From positions 311,343 to 375,342 of the forward strand of contig MNCI01005256.1 in NCBI GenBank assembly GCA_015680685.1: a stretch of 64,000 nucleotides of DNA, given 5' to 3'. This DNA is from Gnetum montanum. Taxonomy: Eukaryota; Streptophyta; Gnetopsida; Gnetales; Gnetaceae. The notes beneath the pieces were generated by a model that saw nothing but the letters and a program-made list of their open reading frames with translations, was not told where the DNA came from and searched no databases. Below are positions 46,810 through 58,200 of the stretch, piece after piece (position 1 is the stretch's first letter; every line of letters begins with the position of its first letter). A program made the translations under genes and the position numbers.

Positions 46810-46816
46810 TATATAT
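46810..46816 (+). promoter_or_regulatory. TATA box of the GA20-oxidase-like remnant
   Basis: CTCTATATATGCCCC lies about 100 bases before the first recognisable codons. The copia insertion ends about 40 bases upstream of it. Confidence 0.5.
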
Positions 46817-46888
46817 GCCCCACACATTACTCCACTAAACTATGTTCCCTTTGTGTTTTCTTGTATTTTGTCTGAAACAACAATAGAT

Positions 46889-46911
46889 AGAAGAAGAAGA
46901 AGAAGAAGAGG
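46889..46911 (+). repeat. GAA microsatellite in the 5' leader
   Basis: About seven AGA/GAA triplets just before the GA20-oxidase-like reading frame, in the likely 5' untranslated region. Confidence 0.8.
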
Positions 46912-46914
46912 TAG

Positions 46915-47408
46915 AAAAAGCATCATTGGTTTTTCTCAACTACTTTCACGAATACTTTAGTGGACAACATACCAAAATCTTTCATATGGCTCGATGAAGA
47001 CAAAGCTATAGATGGTTGCAAAGAAATGAAGGTTCTTGCCATTGATTTGAAGAGATACTTCAATGCAACAAAAACAATAGGAGGGAACAAGGAAAAAAGA
47101 GATGACATCTTGTAGACCCTGTGTAAGGCCTATTCTAGCCATGGAGTATTCCAGGTTGTAAATCATGGAGTCAATGCAGAGATACTAGCCACTACTATTT
47201 GAGAAATGAACTCTTTCTTCAGTTTGCACAAAAGAAGAAAGCTAATAGAAAGATTGGAGAAAGTAGTGGGTTCTCTAGTAGCTTCCTTGGTAGGGTTTCC
47301 TACAAGCTACCATGGAAGGAAGCCATCTCAATCATGCATTCTAATTTGGTTCAAGTTGCAAACTATATCTCTCCTACTCTAGGAGAAGACTTCATCCAAA
47401 TAGGATAT
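46915..47408 (+). pseudogene. Gibberellin 20-oxidase-like first exon (2-oxoglutarate dioxygenase), broken
   Basis: The frame reads NIPKSFIWLDEDKAIDG, then LAIDLKRYF, then CKAYSSHGVFQVVNHGVNAE, then EMNSFFSL, the N-terminal half of the DIOX_N region. After a one-base frame change near 47230 it continues as KKKANRKIGESSGFSSSFLG, RVSYKLPWKEAIS and TLGEDFIQIG. The signature SxLPWKE and the SSGFSSSFLGR segment are characteristic of gibberellin 20-oxidases, which oxidise C20 gibberellins in the cytosol using Fe(II) and 2-oxoglutarate. Two stops, the frame change and the absence of a start codon show it is dead. It ends at a GTATGT splice donor (47409) near where the family's first intron usually lies. 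Exons 2 and 3, with the catalytic HxD and RxS, were not found. Confidence 0.85.
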
Positions 47409-47414
47409 GTATGT
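47409..47414 (+). other. Splice donor after the GA20-oxidase-like exon
   Basis: GTATGT directly follows the last family-matching codons. If it is the original donor, everything to the right of here lies in a former intron 1 or a new junction. Confidence 0.45.
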
Positions 47415-47423
47415 AAACTGTAG

Positions 47424-48179
47424 ATTTTGCTTCATGTTACTCAAAATTTTTAGCATGGTGCTTTAGCTTCTCAATATTCTTATTTCACTAGGCTGAGTAT
47501 TGTTTATTAGGATGAGCATATAATCTAAGATATAAACTTATATTTCAATGATACAAATGAGGTCTTATCCTAGTAGTAAGAGTTTAGACTATGGACTTAG
47601 TTTGATGATACGATGAAATGTTAGTCTTAGTTTAAATAAGAGTTGTGGCATGGAAATCAGGTCATAGTTTTGATGGTGGGTAAAGAGGTTTGATGGTAAA
47701 AATTTTAGTGTGCAATATTGAGTTGTGGGTGAAAGAAACTTTCACCCATAACTCAGTATAGATTCAAGGTCTTGTATTTAAAAATTTAGTTTCAGTTTTT
47801 TTATTTAAATCATTTTAAGGTAAGATGAATCAAGTTACTTTTTGACAGGATCATGTGATTTAGTGAGTTAAGACCTTCTAGAAATTGGACTATAGTTTCT
47901 TCTATTAAGGTAAAATTTTATCTGACTATTGCCTACATCTCAAGCATAGGTTGGGATGATTAATTATCTTGTAAAGTTTGCTATAATACTGGAATGATAA
48001 ACCTTCACCATCTAATAATGACATGTTGTGATCTTGTCATGTTGCTACATTGAATTTATATGTGTGATATGAAGAACATAGATGCACCAATGATCTTAAG
48101 ATACAATAGCTAAGAATGGTAAGGTATGAGCCAAAAGTATTAAAGTGTGGATCGGTAAGAGCGATGAGGAAAGATACAA
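47424..48179. other. Intergenic or intronic sequence with a hairpin
   Basis: No coding region is seen. At 47715-47759 a 21-base-pair stem with two G-T pairs closes on a three-base AAA loop (core GAGTTGTGGGTGAAAG and its complement). Confidence 0.55.
47715..47759. repeat. Near-perfect inverted repeat
   Basis: Arms 47715-47735 and 47739-47759 are complementary over 21 positions with two wobble pairs and a three-base spacer. It is much longer than chance hairpins nearby. Origin unknown. Confidence 0.8.
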
Positions 48180-48335
48180 ATTAGCCAAGAGTCATAAGGT
48201 ATTGGCATAATATACTAAAGGCTCTTGATTTGAAAGCTCCAAGTCATGGGTTTGATTCTACTGGGAAATGTTGAATTATATTTCTTGCAATATACCTATA
48301 TTACAATTATTTTGGGATTCCAAACTCCTTCCCCC
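48180..48335 (+). mobile_element. tRNA-derived SINE-like copy, plus orientation
   Basis: The head resembles a tRNA, with an A-box-like TGGCATAATATA and the B-box-like GGGTTTGATTCTAC. A tail with ATACCTATATTACAATTATT follows. Head and tail align with the inverted copy at 48460-48610. Ends are approximate. Confidence 0.55.
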
Positions 48336-48459
48336 TCATACAAATTATCCAAGAGTCACACAACATTGTATCTAATAGTGGTGTAGAGGAGTCAAGAGTA
48401 TGTCTTGTGGTGTAATAAGTTAAATGTTGGTAAATGGAAACATGTATTATTAATGATTA

Positions 48460-48610
48460 TTTTAGAGGCATTGGAACCTAAAATAATTTATACATAGGTA
48501 CACCCCAAGAATTATAAAAGTTTATAACTTTGTGTTCCCTAGTAGAATCAAACCTGTGACTTGGAGTTATCAAGTTAAGACCTATACCATTAGGCTAACA
48601 CCTCATCATT
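48460..48610 (-). mobile_element. tRNA-derived SINE-like copy, minus orientation
   Basis: The minus strand reads TAGCCTAATGGTATAGG (A-box-like), then CTCCAAGTCACAGG and TTTGATTCTACTAGGG (B-box region), then a tail with GTACCTATGTATAAATTATT. It is clearly homologous to the copy at 48180 in both parts. Confidence 0.6.
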
Positions 48611-49180
48611 TATTAATGGTTATTTTAATTGTATTTAGTTTGAAATTAATAACATATATTTCAAATTTGATATTTCATTATGGTGGGAGGTGTTTTGTAC
48701 CTAAGCTTAACATGGTTGGTTTAGTATGGTCTTGAACTAAATGTTATGACATAGTGGTATGAACTTGGTATGGTTAGTCGAAACCCTTGACCCTACCCAT
48801 GATTTAGCACTTTCTTATGCTATAGAGGAAACCAAAGTTGAATAAACCTTTACTAGAAGAATTTTTACCTTCTTTAATGCAACTTGGTATGATATAAATT
48901 ATAAACCTTTGAGTACTTAAAATAATATTCTATCAAGTTTCTTTAAAAATATCTTAATATAATAAGATGATTGGCAAAATTTTTGGCCCCATAATGGTTG
49001 CCACCCATACCTAAGTGTGCCTCTTTTAAGACCTTCATACTCTCTTTAATATTTAAGGTGTCTTAGTAAGGGACCTTTCAAAGACATCTTATAAAATTTA
49101 TGTTGAGCTTCTAACTTGAAGGTTGTATACTAGAACATAGAAAGACCTTTAGATAACTTTTTAGTACTTAAAATTTTTTA
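48611..49180. other. Unassigned sequence between SINE-like copies and element E
   Basis: No gene was recognised. It may be the beginning of element E's RNase H-integrase spacer, but no residues could be aligned. Confidence 0.35.
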
Positions 49181-49406
49181 AGGTTGTCACATCATTTTTC
49201 ATGCTTCATCTATCTTTGCTATGATGTCTATGGTGGCAAGTTTAATGGCTCTTCCTCTTCTATTGGCTTGAACAATTATTCGATGATGGATGCTAGCTAC
49301 TACTCCTTTTTCTTTAACTTCATTCTAAGATTATCCAATGTTTTGATTTTAATTTTAATTTTGAATGCATTCTCTTCAAGCATTGAATTCCCAAGGTTAT
49401 CTAGTA

Positions 49407-51067
49407 TGTAGCAATTGAAAATGCTAAAGGTTGGAATGGGACACTGAGAGGTCCATGGTCACACAATCTTGACCCCACTCCCATGTGAGGGCCTACTAAA
49501 AAATGGAAGCAAGGTGCCCAGAATAGTCTTGTTGATCAAACTAAGACTTATAGGTGTTACAATGAAACATGTTTTAAGGTGCTTATGCAATGTCCATGGT
49601 GGTGAGCATAGTTAAAGTTTTAAGCACAAAAACAGAGTTGCAAATGTGCAAAGAGATGCGTGAACAATGAAAAATACAAGTAAAATGTCAAAAATTTGTG
49701 AAAAATGTAAAACATGCATAGAATGCAAGTTAAAGGGAAGATAGCACCACCCTAAAAGGGGGGAGCATAGTCAACTAAAAGGAAAAGGTGAGGAGGTACA
49801 TAGTGTATATAAAGGTGCAGTAGGTAGCATAGTCATAGTCTCAAGGTGTTTGGCTATGAAGACTAACATCCACCATGAAGTCTAAGCCTACCGGGTTGGC
49901 TATCATAATGTCTTATGGGTTGCAATGGTATGCAGGTTACTATGCAGTGTCCGATAGTGTCCAATGTGGTCTTGAAGTTTACTAAGGTGCTAAGTGTGCT
50001 CGAGTGCAAACATGCCTAGAAAGCCAAAATGCCAATTGTTGAATGAAGATATCAATCGTGTTTGAAAAATGCCAACCCCTAAAATGTGAAGCACTAGGGT
50101 ATTTATAGGGCTAGGGTTAGTGTGAATTGTAGATCAAGTTCCACATGGTAGAGGGGTAGTTGGGACTACGCTGACCCTAGCTATGCTCCCACTAAAGCAG
50201 AATGGTGTTTTGTTGGTGTGCTCCAATGGACCCTGTGAGATTGCCAAACTATAACTATGCTATTGAGATTATGTGTAAGAGTGCCGCATAGACCGCAATG
50301 TACCTGAAAATAATGAAAAATAGTATAGTTTTGAAGACTATGCTCTGGGACTACACTATCACTTTTTTGAGTGGTGTTGAGTTTAGGTACAATTTGGGGG
50401 CAAATGGAAGGTGCAAATGAGACAAAACTTGCTAATCTTGCTTGCCGAAGGAACGTTAGAGCTGAGATGTAAGCCAATGTTGAGTTCTAAAAGCTCTTAG
50501 AGGTAGTTTCGATAGGCTATGCTAGCTACACTCTAGAATGTAGCTCAAGGGGTTAGGCAAATTTGGCAAAAAAATGAAGTTTAGTGCTAGCTACACTGAC
50601 TATGCTCTGGAGCATTGTCCTAGCAGGGAAAGTGTAGCCCAAGCACTTAGAAAAATCTTACAAAATTGATGCCTATAGCAAACTACACTTGCCACGCTCT
50701 TTAGTGTAGCACCAAAAGTTAGAAAATCTACCAAACTATTTCATCCATCCCATATATGCTCAACAACCTCTAGTTTGACACTTAGGAAAATTTGCAAAAT
50801 TGGTCATCCCAAGGTTGACTACACTGTAGAGCGTAGTCCTAGTAGGGAGAGCATAGTCAGGACACTTAGAAAAATTTGAAGCTGCTATTAACACTTAGAA
50901 AAATTTTGCAAATCTAGACTGTCAATGTCAACTATATTAACTATGCTCTAGAGCATAGTCCCAATAGTGGGAGCGTAGTCTCAACACTTAGAGAAAATTT
51001 TCTATGTTTTGACACTTAGCCAAATTTATAGTTGAGACTTGAGAGCTCCAAATTTGGTGGTGTTTCA
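49407..51067 (-). repeat. Solo LTR of the element C superfamily
   Basis: In plus coordinates it runs from TGTAGC to GTGTTTCA and is flanked by exact TAGTA duplications (49402-49406 and 51068-51072). On the minus strand it starts TGAAACACCACCAAATTTGG, like C and F. It shares with C the words CTAACCCTAGCCCTATAAATA (TATA box), TTTTAGGGTGGTGC and CCTCTCAGTGT. No internal region is present, so it arose by LTR-LTR recombination or lost its interior. It sits inside element E. Confidence 0.88.
50540..51000 (-). repeat. Tandem repeats in the solo LTR U3
   Basis: Degenerate 60-90 base units combine GACTATGCTCTGGAGC-like words with ACACTTAGAAAAATTTG. They occupy the place where C has its GTTACGTGCT repeats and F its 190-base units. 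Confidence 0.75.
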
Positions 51068-51696
51068 TAGTACATATGGTATTTGATTCTTTCCTCTCAA
51101 TAGAGCTTCAATATTAAATAATGCAAGGTTAAGCATCTTTCTTACTTCTTGGAGATAATGCTTTAGATGATTAGCCTTATACTCAAATAGGCCTTTTACT
51201 TAATTTTGGTTGAGAGGCCAATTACTAGCCTTGTCTAAGAGAGTCCTCTTTGATCATGGTAAAAAAATTTAATAATTTTATCACTGTAATAATGAGAGGT
51301 AGTTACTAGTGAGTTCAACTTTATCAATGTGGTGCTTGGTTAAGAGATACCTTTTCCATGGAATTATTATTTTGGATAATGTACACTAGTTTTGATTTTT
51401 TTTCAATGTGAAAATAAATTCTAAGTGAAACAATTTGAGATTTTATTCATTTAAAAAATATAAATGTTTATCTTGGCCAAATATCATATCATAAATTTTG
51501 AATTTCAAAGGATTTTAAGCTTGGAAAACATTAAACTGAAGGTAAGATCTACTCCTCTTATTAAGGCCTCATAATCTACAATGTTGTTGGTGTAGGTCAA
51601 ACTAAAGCTAAAGGATTAGGTTTATACCTTTCTATCCTAAGGTTAAAATCACTACACCTACATTTACCTCTAAAGTATTCTTAAAGCCATCATAAT

Positions 51697-52558
51697 TGTT
51701 GAATCATGTTTTCACTAGCTCTGATATTGAATATCCAATATCGGATCCTTGACATTGGATACCCGATATCAAAGCCTAGGATGCAATGTAGAATATATGA
51801 TATCATGAGGTATATGTTGGCTTATAAATATAATGCTTAGGCCCACAATTTTCATCAATTTTTCATAGTTTTCATCATAGCATAACAAAGCTCTTGCAAT
51901 TTTTTTTCTCCAAAGTTAGAATATTTTTTGAGTGCTTGCAAAAAAAGTCTAAGTGTGTGTATGGACCTTTATTCAAACACTGATGTACCTAAGCATAGCA
52001 GTGTGATGGGAATAAAGATGAGCCATTTTGATAATCCTTGTAGCATTGAGAATAGATTAATATTTCCTTTAATGTATTTTTTAATCATGCACTTTACTTT
52101 AATGCATTTTTATTAAGCAGTTAATTTCTAGTTGTTAGTGAACACAAGCACAAGCACTTCAAGCATACGTGTAGCACTTAGTAACCCATAAACACTTAAT
52201 GTTTGGTAACCAAGTAGCGCTACATGAATTTAGGATGTGTTTGGAGAGTGGGAGTGGGTACTTATGTTAGGCTAGCTAGGTAGTAGATGAATTAGATCTT
52301 AAAGTACTCTACTTTTCATTTTGGTTCTTGGTGATTAAACTTATAAAATATGAAATGATAAAAATCACATGCCTTAGTTGCACTTAACCATATACTTGTA
52401 CCTCACAAGTGGAACTGAGAAGACAATGATCATTCTAATTAGATCACTTTTTTGAAACAAGTGTACTTAAGAACTTAAGGTCTACAAAGTTTGACTGGGT
52501 CATGTGTGAATGCTTATGATTCGTATGGTTGGAGGTAAGGGTACCTCGCCACTCATCA
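51697..52558 (+). repeat. 5' LTR of element D
   Basis: 862 bases, TGTTGAATC to CTCATCA. TATAAATA lies at 51823-51830. The U3 carries alternating GATATTG and CAATATC words and GATATC palindromes (51720-51770). Confidence 0.95.
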
Positions 52559-52559
52559 T

Positions 52560-52577
52560 TGGCACTGTTACTAGGGA
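52560..52577 (+). promoter_or_regulatory. Primer binding site of element D
   Basis: TGGCACTGTTACTAGGGA lies one base after the LTR. It is a decayed tRNA-Asp-type site, homologous to those of A and B. Confidence 0.8.
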
Positions 52578-52718
52578 CCTTTTAGTTGTTATGTGCACTA
52601 TCTAGGATCTAGTGAAAGTTATTTAAAATTTTTGGAATAAACATCAAAGTCCTATTACATCTTAAGATCACTATAATAATTTTAATAAGCACACTATTTT
52701 TTTATTTCCTAACATAAG

Positions 52719-54612
52719 ATGTCTTCTTCTCACAAAAGTGATTCTCCACCCAATTCTAACTAAGTACATCAGTAGGTGCCCCAAAAATATCAAGTGGTAT
52801 ATGCTCATCCTGATGAGTATGTACCTGATTTCACCTTCATCCTACATCAGGATGAATAGGTACAGTGGAATGACATGGAGGGAAACATCATGTTGCTACC
52901 CAATCAATTTGTTCCTACAATGCTCCAAAAAATGCTTATACCATGGGTCTCTAGGAACTTCATGTTAGTATGTTGTGCAAGATATTGATATCAAGGATTA
53001 TCATCCCATTGAGGCACAACATCTAAGGGATCAACAGCTAGACCAATGTCATGAATCTACAAACGGGAAAGGGTTTAATGATTTTTCATTCCTGCTATAC
53101 CAAAAAGATGGTGGAGAATCCTTCTCTAGGGGTTTTCCATTTAGTGAAATTCCTCTCTTTGACTTTAGTGAATGAGTTCAAAACTGAAACCTATAGTCCA
53201 CAATTCACAATCTTGGTTCTAGAAAGAATGGATCTAATGACAAAGAAGGATCCAAAGAGGCAAGTCAAGGTAGGGATGCGAACAAGAAACAAGATTGTGA
53301 CTGTGGTCATGATCACTAAAGAGGTGGTAGTAGGCATTATTATGGTGTTAGATCTCCTTTCTCTTTACCTTCATCATCATCATCTTCTTCCTCTAGCTTT
53401 GATTGCAACCATAGGGGGCATGACCATGATGGAGGTGACCGATGGGATTGAAATGATCGAAGGGACCATTGGGCAAGACAATACCAAGGGCATGGGTAGT
53501 CAAGAGTGACCCATCACCATGAAAGAAGGGGTAGTAGAGGGCATCATAGGCACTAAAACTATGACTTTGATAAGCCTTTTCTTGCTACCCAAAGTAGGCT
53601 AAACATCACAAAGGTAGTATAAATTCCAACAAGGCATGTAAAGGATAGTCGAATCAAAAGGCTAGACATGAATAATATCCCTTTGTTTGAAGGGGGATAT
53701 AACTCTAATCCCTAGAAACATCTCTAAGCTTTTCAAGATGCATGTGCCTTGCAAAATATAAAGAATGAGTGGCAAAAACTTAAGTTGTTCCCAAGGACAC
53801 TCATTAAAGAAGTAGAAAACTAGTATTGGTCTTTAGAATCGAAATCTATCAGATGATGAAGCATCATGCTTGAATTGTTTAATGAAAAATATCAAACATA
53901 CTCCAAAGTATCCAACTTGAGGAGGTAGATCCAAGGATGGAAACAATAAACACATGAACCATTGGATGCTACCATAGGTTGATACTATTCCTTAATGCAC
54001 AAATGTCATGGCCATGGTTATTCTTAGCTAGACCAACTTTGCCACATTATAGATAGGCTTTGATTAGAAATGAGAAGAACCCTTAGTGTCTATGCCCAAG
54101 GGAAATTGGTAGAATTAAGTACCCATCAGATCCAAAGATTAATTGAGTAGGTAACTAAAGAGGAATGTGAATTAAGAAAAAGAGAAAGTGCAAAAGAATA
54201 TAATCATGATTCTTCCATTCATAAGAGGGAGGTTCAATTCTGTGATAATGAGGAAGAATTAGCACTTGATAAGATGGTGAATAAGAAAACTTTATCACTT
54301 CAAAAATTTTAATCTGAAATTATAGCCAAGGTTGATCAATTATGGGACTCCATGGATAGTAGATTTCAAGTTATCCGAAATTTTTTTGAAGAGTCCAAAG
54401 AACAAGGTAGTGATTGTAAGCACAAAAGGCACCAGGAAGCTGAACATGTCTATCAAAGAGGTAAGGGCAAGATTGCTACAATAGAAGAAGTTATGAGAAG
54501 AAAATCAAATAATGATGATGAGTGTGATGTTTGCCAATATGAACATCCTAAGGGATGTTGGTCCATAGTGTCACACCTACATGAATCAAGGATGTATGCC
54601 TTGAATTCATGA
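52719..54612 (+). pseudogene. gag of element D (degenerate)
   Basis: Starts at ATG 52719 (MSSSHKSDSPPNSN). It keeps VVYAHPDEYVPDFTFILHQDE and, near its end, the cysteine-histidine motif CDVCQYEHPKGCW (54523-54558) followed by SHLHESRMYALNS and a stop. The spacing is Cx2Cx3Hx3C rather than the usual Cx2Cx4Hx4C. About 630 codons. Several stops and frame changes interrupt the frame, although the last 86 codons are open. Confidence 0.85.
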
Positions 54613-55289
54613 CTCAACAAAGGCAAACCACAATAGTATTCTAGGTAGTTCTAGGTAGTTCCATCAACCACAACAGTATTATCCAAGTGAAACTCCACCA
54701 CAACCATATGAGTAGTATCAACAGTGGTAGCAACCATAGTCATGGGTGCTAACACCACCAAGGTAGCAATACCCTTACAGATAACCTGATCCATATGGGT
54801 ATTACGTTCAACAATCTTTGTCTTCACGTAACTCTTCCAGTCATGTTTCTACTTTTCAATCTCACTACAACCCTTTTGATTATTATCAAACTCATTCTCC
54901 ACATCCAAGGAGGAATACCACCTTTTATCCTTATCCTCCTTCTATTCCTATACATCTTCCTCCTTTCTCTACATAGCTACCACTCACTCCACCTATGAAG
55001 GATGATATACTGGCTCAACCACAACAATGCAATGCTACTAAGGCCATTAACCAACAACCAATTCATCAATTGAGTGGTTTGGATACTCGATCAAAGAAAA
55101 TACCTTTCTTTTGATCTCATAATCCACCTAAGCCTACACTTGCTATTGACAACCCTATCCTTTATCTTTCTCTATGTTAACTTCCTTAAAATCCCCTTCA
55201 AACCAAATACTACCCAGGATCCATACTATGATGCTTACTCATGTCATATATGATTGGATCCATGCTAAAAACCTTCTTAGGAAATTATT
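54613..55289 (+). pseudogene. gag-protease linker of element D
   Basis: Low-complexity reading frames rich in Q, P, Y and S. They parallel the linkers of A (14377-15061) and B. No separate domain is recognised. Confidence 0.6.
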
Positions 55290-58200
55290 TAATCCTGGAA
55301 GTGCTCTCATTTATTTGTAGATTGCTAGGAATGAACTATGCAAAGCTCTTCTCAATTCTAGTTCCAGTGTCAACCTAATCTCTCATGAGATGTATACTAC
55401 ATGGAACCTACATCTTCTTAAGAAGAGCAATATCATATTAGAATTCGTAGACTAGTCCATCATTGTTTCATTGGGATTGGTGGAAGACATTGTGACCACT
55501 GTCTATGGATGGTCTTATCATGTTGATTTCCTAGTGATCAAGGTGGAGAACTAAAAAGGTAATTTTTTAATGATCATGGGAAGGGCATTGCCAAGCATCA
55601 TTGAAGCAAGGATGGACATTAGAGATCTTTCCCTAGAAATATCTAAAGAAAATGAGTTCAAGAAGATCAAGAAGAAGTGAGTTCCATGAATTACGTACAA
55701 TAATACAAGGTGCAATTGTGTGTAGAAACAATGGGCAGTCAAATGAGCATCTTTCTCTGCATGCAAGTAGTGTGCACCAGAAGTAGAAATTCAAAGATAT
55801 CTATAAATAGCAACCAAAAAATAGGAGGATACTTAGTGGCTAACCGCTAATTCTGAAAGTAGCACACTTTGCATGGAACCAACTAAGAGCTTGACATGTG
55901 CATATTTCACAGGCATGGATGAACTAGAGCAAGTTCATTATAAACTCTCTAATGATGCAAATGATGATACCTATTGGGGAGAGTTGGAAATTTTTGAAAA
56001 TTTTAAGCAAGAGCCCCTTGAACTAAAAATTCTACTAGCCAGCATAGAGTATGTGTTCTTAAAAAATGGGAAGTTGATCATAATCAATGCAAATCTTTCT
56101 ATAAAGTAGAAAAAGATACTATTGAATATAGTTGAAAAATGGTTAGCAGCATTTGCCTAGTCATATCCTGAACTAACAAGGATTGATCCTAGGATATGCC
56201 AACATTGCATCTACACTAATGTATCTATGAAGCTAAAGAGATAGCAATAGAGGCTATTGAACCTCAAACTAAAGTAGATTGTCAAAGAGGAAATTGAATA
56301 ACTCCTCAAGGTAGAGTTCATTTATTCCATTGTAGATAGTGAGTGGGTTAGTCCACTCATGATTATGCCAAAGAAAGGAGGCAAGTGGCAGGTCTACATC
56401 AATTTTTGACTACTAAATATGACAACATTAAAGGACCATTTTCCGTTGCCATTTGTTGATCAAGTGTTAGACACAATATTTGGGCATTGCTATTATAGTT
56501 TTCTAGATGGTTATAGTGGTTATAACCAAATTCAAATTGCACCAGAGGACCAAGCTAAGACAACATTCACAAGTCCTTGGGGAAATTTTGCATATCACAG
56601 GTCTATGTAATGCCCCTACTACATTCCAACACCTAGTTTTAAGTATTTTTCAACAGCAAATCAGTAGTGGTGTGGAAGTCTTCATGGATGAATTTTCCAC
56701 CTATGGAGCTACATTTGAGCAAGCCTTAGATTGCCTTGAGCAAGTACTGAAATGATGTGTTCAGATAAACCTTAGGTTCAACTAGCAAAAGAGTCATCTA
56801 ATGATCCAGGAAGGCATTATATTGGGGCATCAGATCTCACAAGTAGGAATTGAGATAGACCCTGAGAACAAAAGGGTTATCCAAGAAATAACCCGCCAAC
56901 TAGAAACTGTCATAGATGTTTGGTCATTTCTTGGACATACTAGCTACTACTAGTGATTCATAGAGAATTTCTCTAAGATGGAAAAGCCATTGGTGAAGCT
57001 AACAAAGAAAGATGCTTCATTTTTTTGGACTACGAAATGTGAAAAAGCATTTCAATAGCTGAAAGAGAAACTTGTAGAAACTCCAATCCTACAAGCACTT
57101 GACTAGTCTAGACCATTTCATGTCATGATGGATGCATCAAATTATGCCTTGGGAACCATGCTTATACTGATGGATGATAAGAAACATCCATATTATATCC
57201 ACTATGAAAGTTGAAGCATCGTGGATGCCCAATTGAACTACACCACCATAAAAAAAGAATTAATGGTCATGGTGTTTGCTCTAGAGAAGTTCAAGCACTA
57301 TGTGCTTAGATACAAAGTGTTTGTGCACACTGACCACAATGCCATCTACTTCCTAATGAACAAGCCAATGGTGAGCTCTCATGTCATATGGTGGCTGGTG
57401 ATCTTACGATGTTAGATCGACATGGCACTAAGAATGTGGTTGTTGATCACTTGTCTTAGTTACAATGGGATAACAAAGTGGAAGAAAGCCCATTATTTGA
57501 TCTATTCCCTAATGAAATCCTCTTTCTTGGGGCTATAACTAAACAATTGCCCAATGAGCCTAAATGTTTTGATGGCATTCTTACCTATCTTCTCACTCAG
57601 GAGATGCCACAAGGTTTGGATAACTAGAAGAAATAATAGTTTTTTCACTAGGTGAAACACTTCATGGAGGTCAATGAACATCTCTACAAGGCATATGCCA
57701 ATAGCCTAGTTTGATGGTTTATCCATGATGTTGATCAACTATGCATTCTCCAAGATGCTCATGAAGGTCCTTGTCAGAGCCACTATGCTAGGAGACATGT
57801 GGCCATTAAAATCCTGATGGTAGGGTACTATTGGCCAAAAATCTTCAAGGATGCTTATCAATATGTCCACTCTTGTAAATGCCACCAATGAAATGGTGGA
57901 ATGATTGCTCGAATGGAGGAACCTCAATAATGGATTCAACCACTAGAAGCATTCGACATCTAGGGCATTGATTTCATGGGTTCCATCACATCCATGTCAA
58001 ATAGAAAAGTGTGCATCATAGTCATTTTTGACTATTGTATGAAATGGGTAAAAGCAGTAGCTATCACCAACTATACATCTTCTACTGCTGCTTAGTTTGT
58101 ACAACAAAATGTTATAAATAGGTTTGGTGTGCCACATGCATTAATTTTTGATAATGGAACTCACTTTATAGGCACTTCTTTTCAAAAGCTCATGCAATGC

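Noticed and set aside
48200-48275. Possible functional tRNA gene
   Set aside because: A- and B-box-like words are present, but there is no consistent acceptor stem or anticodon arm, and a homologous tail in the inverted copy points to a SINE.
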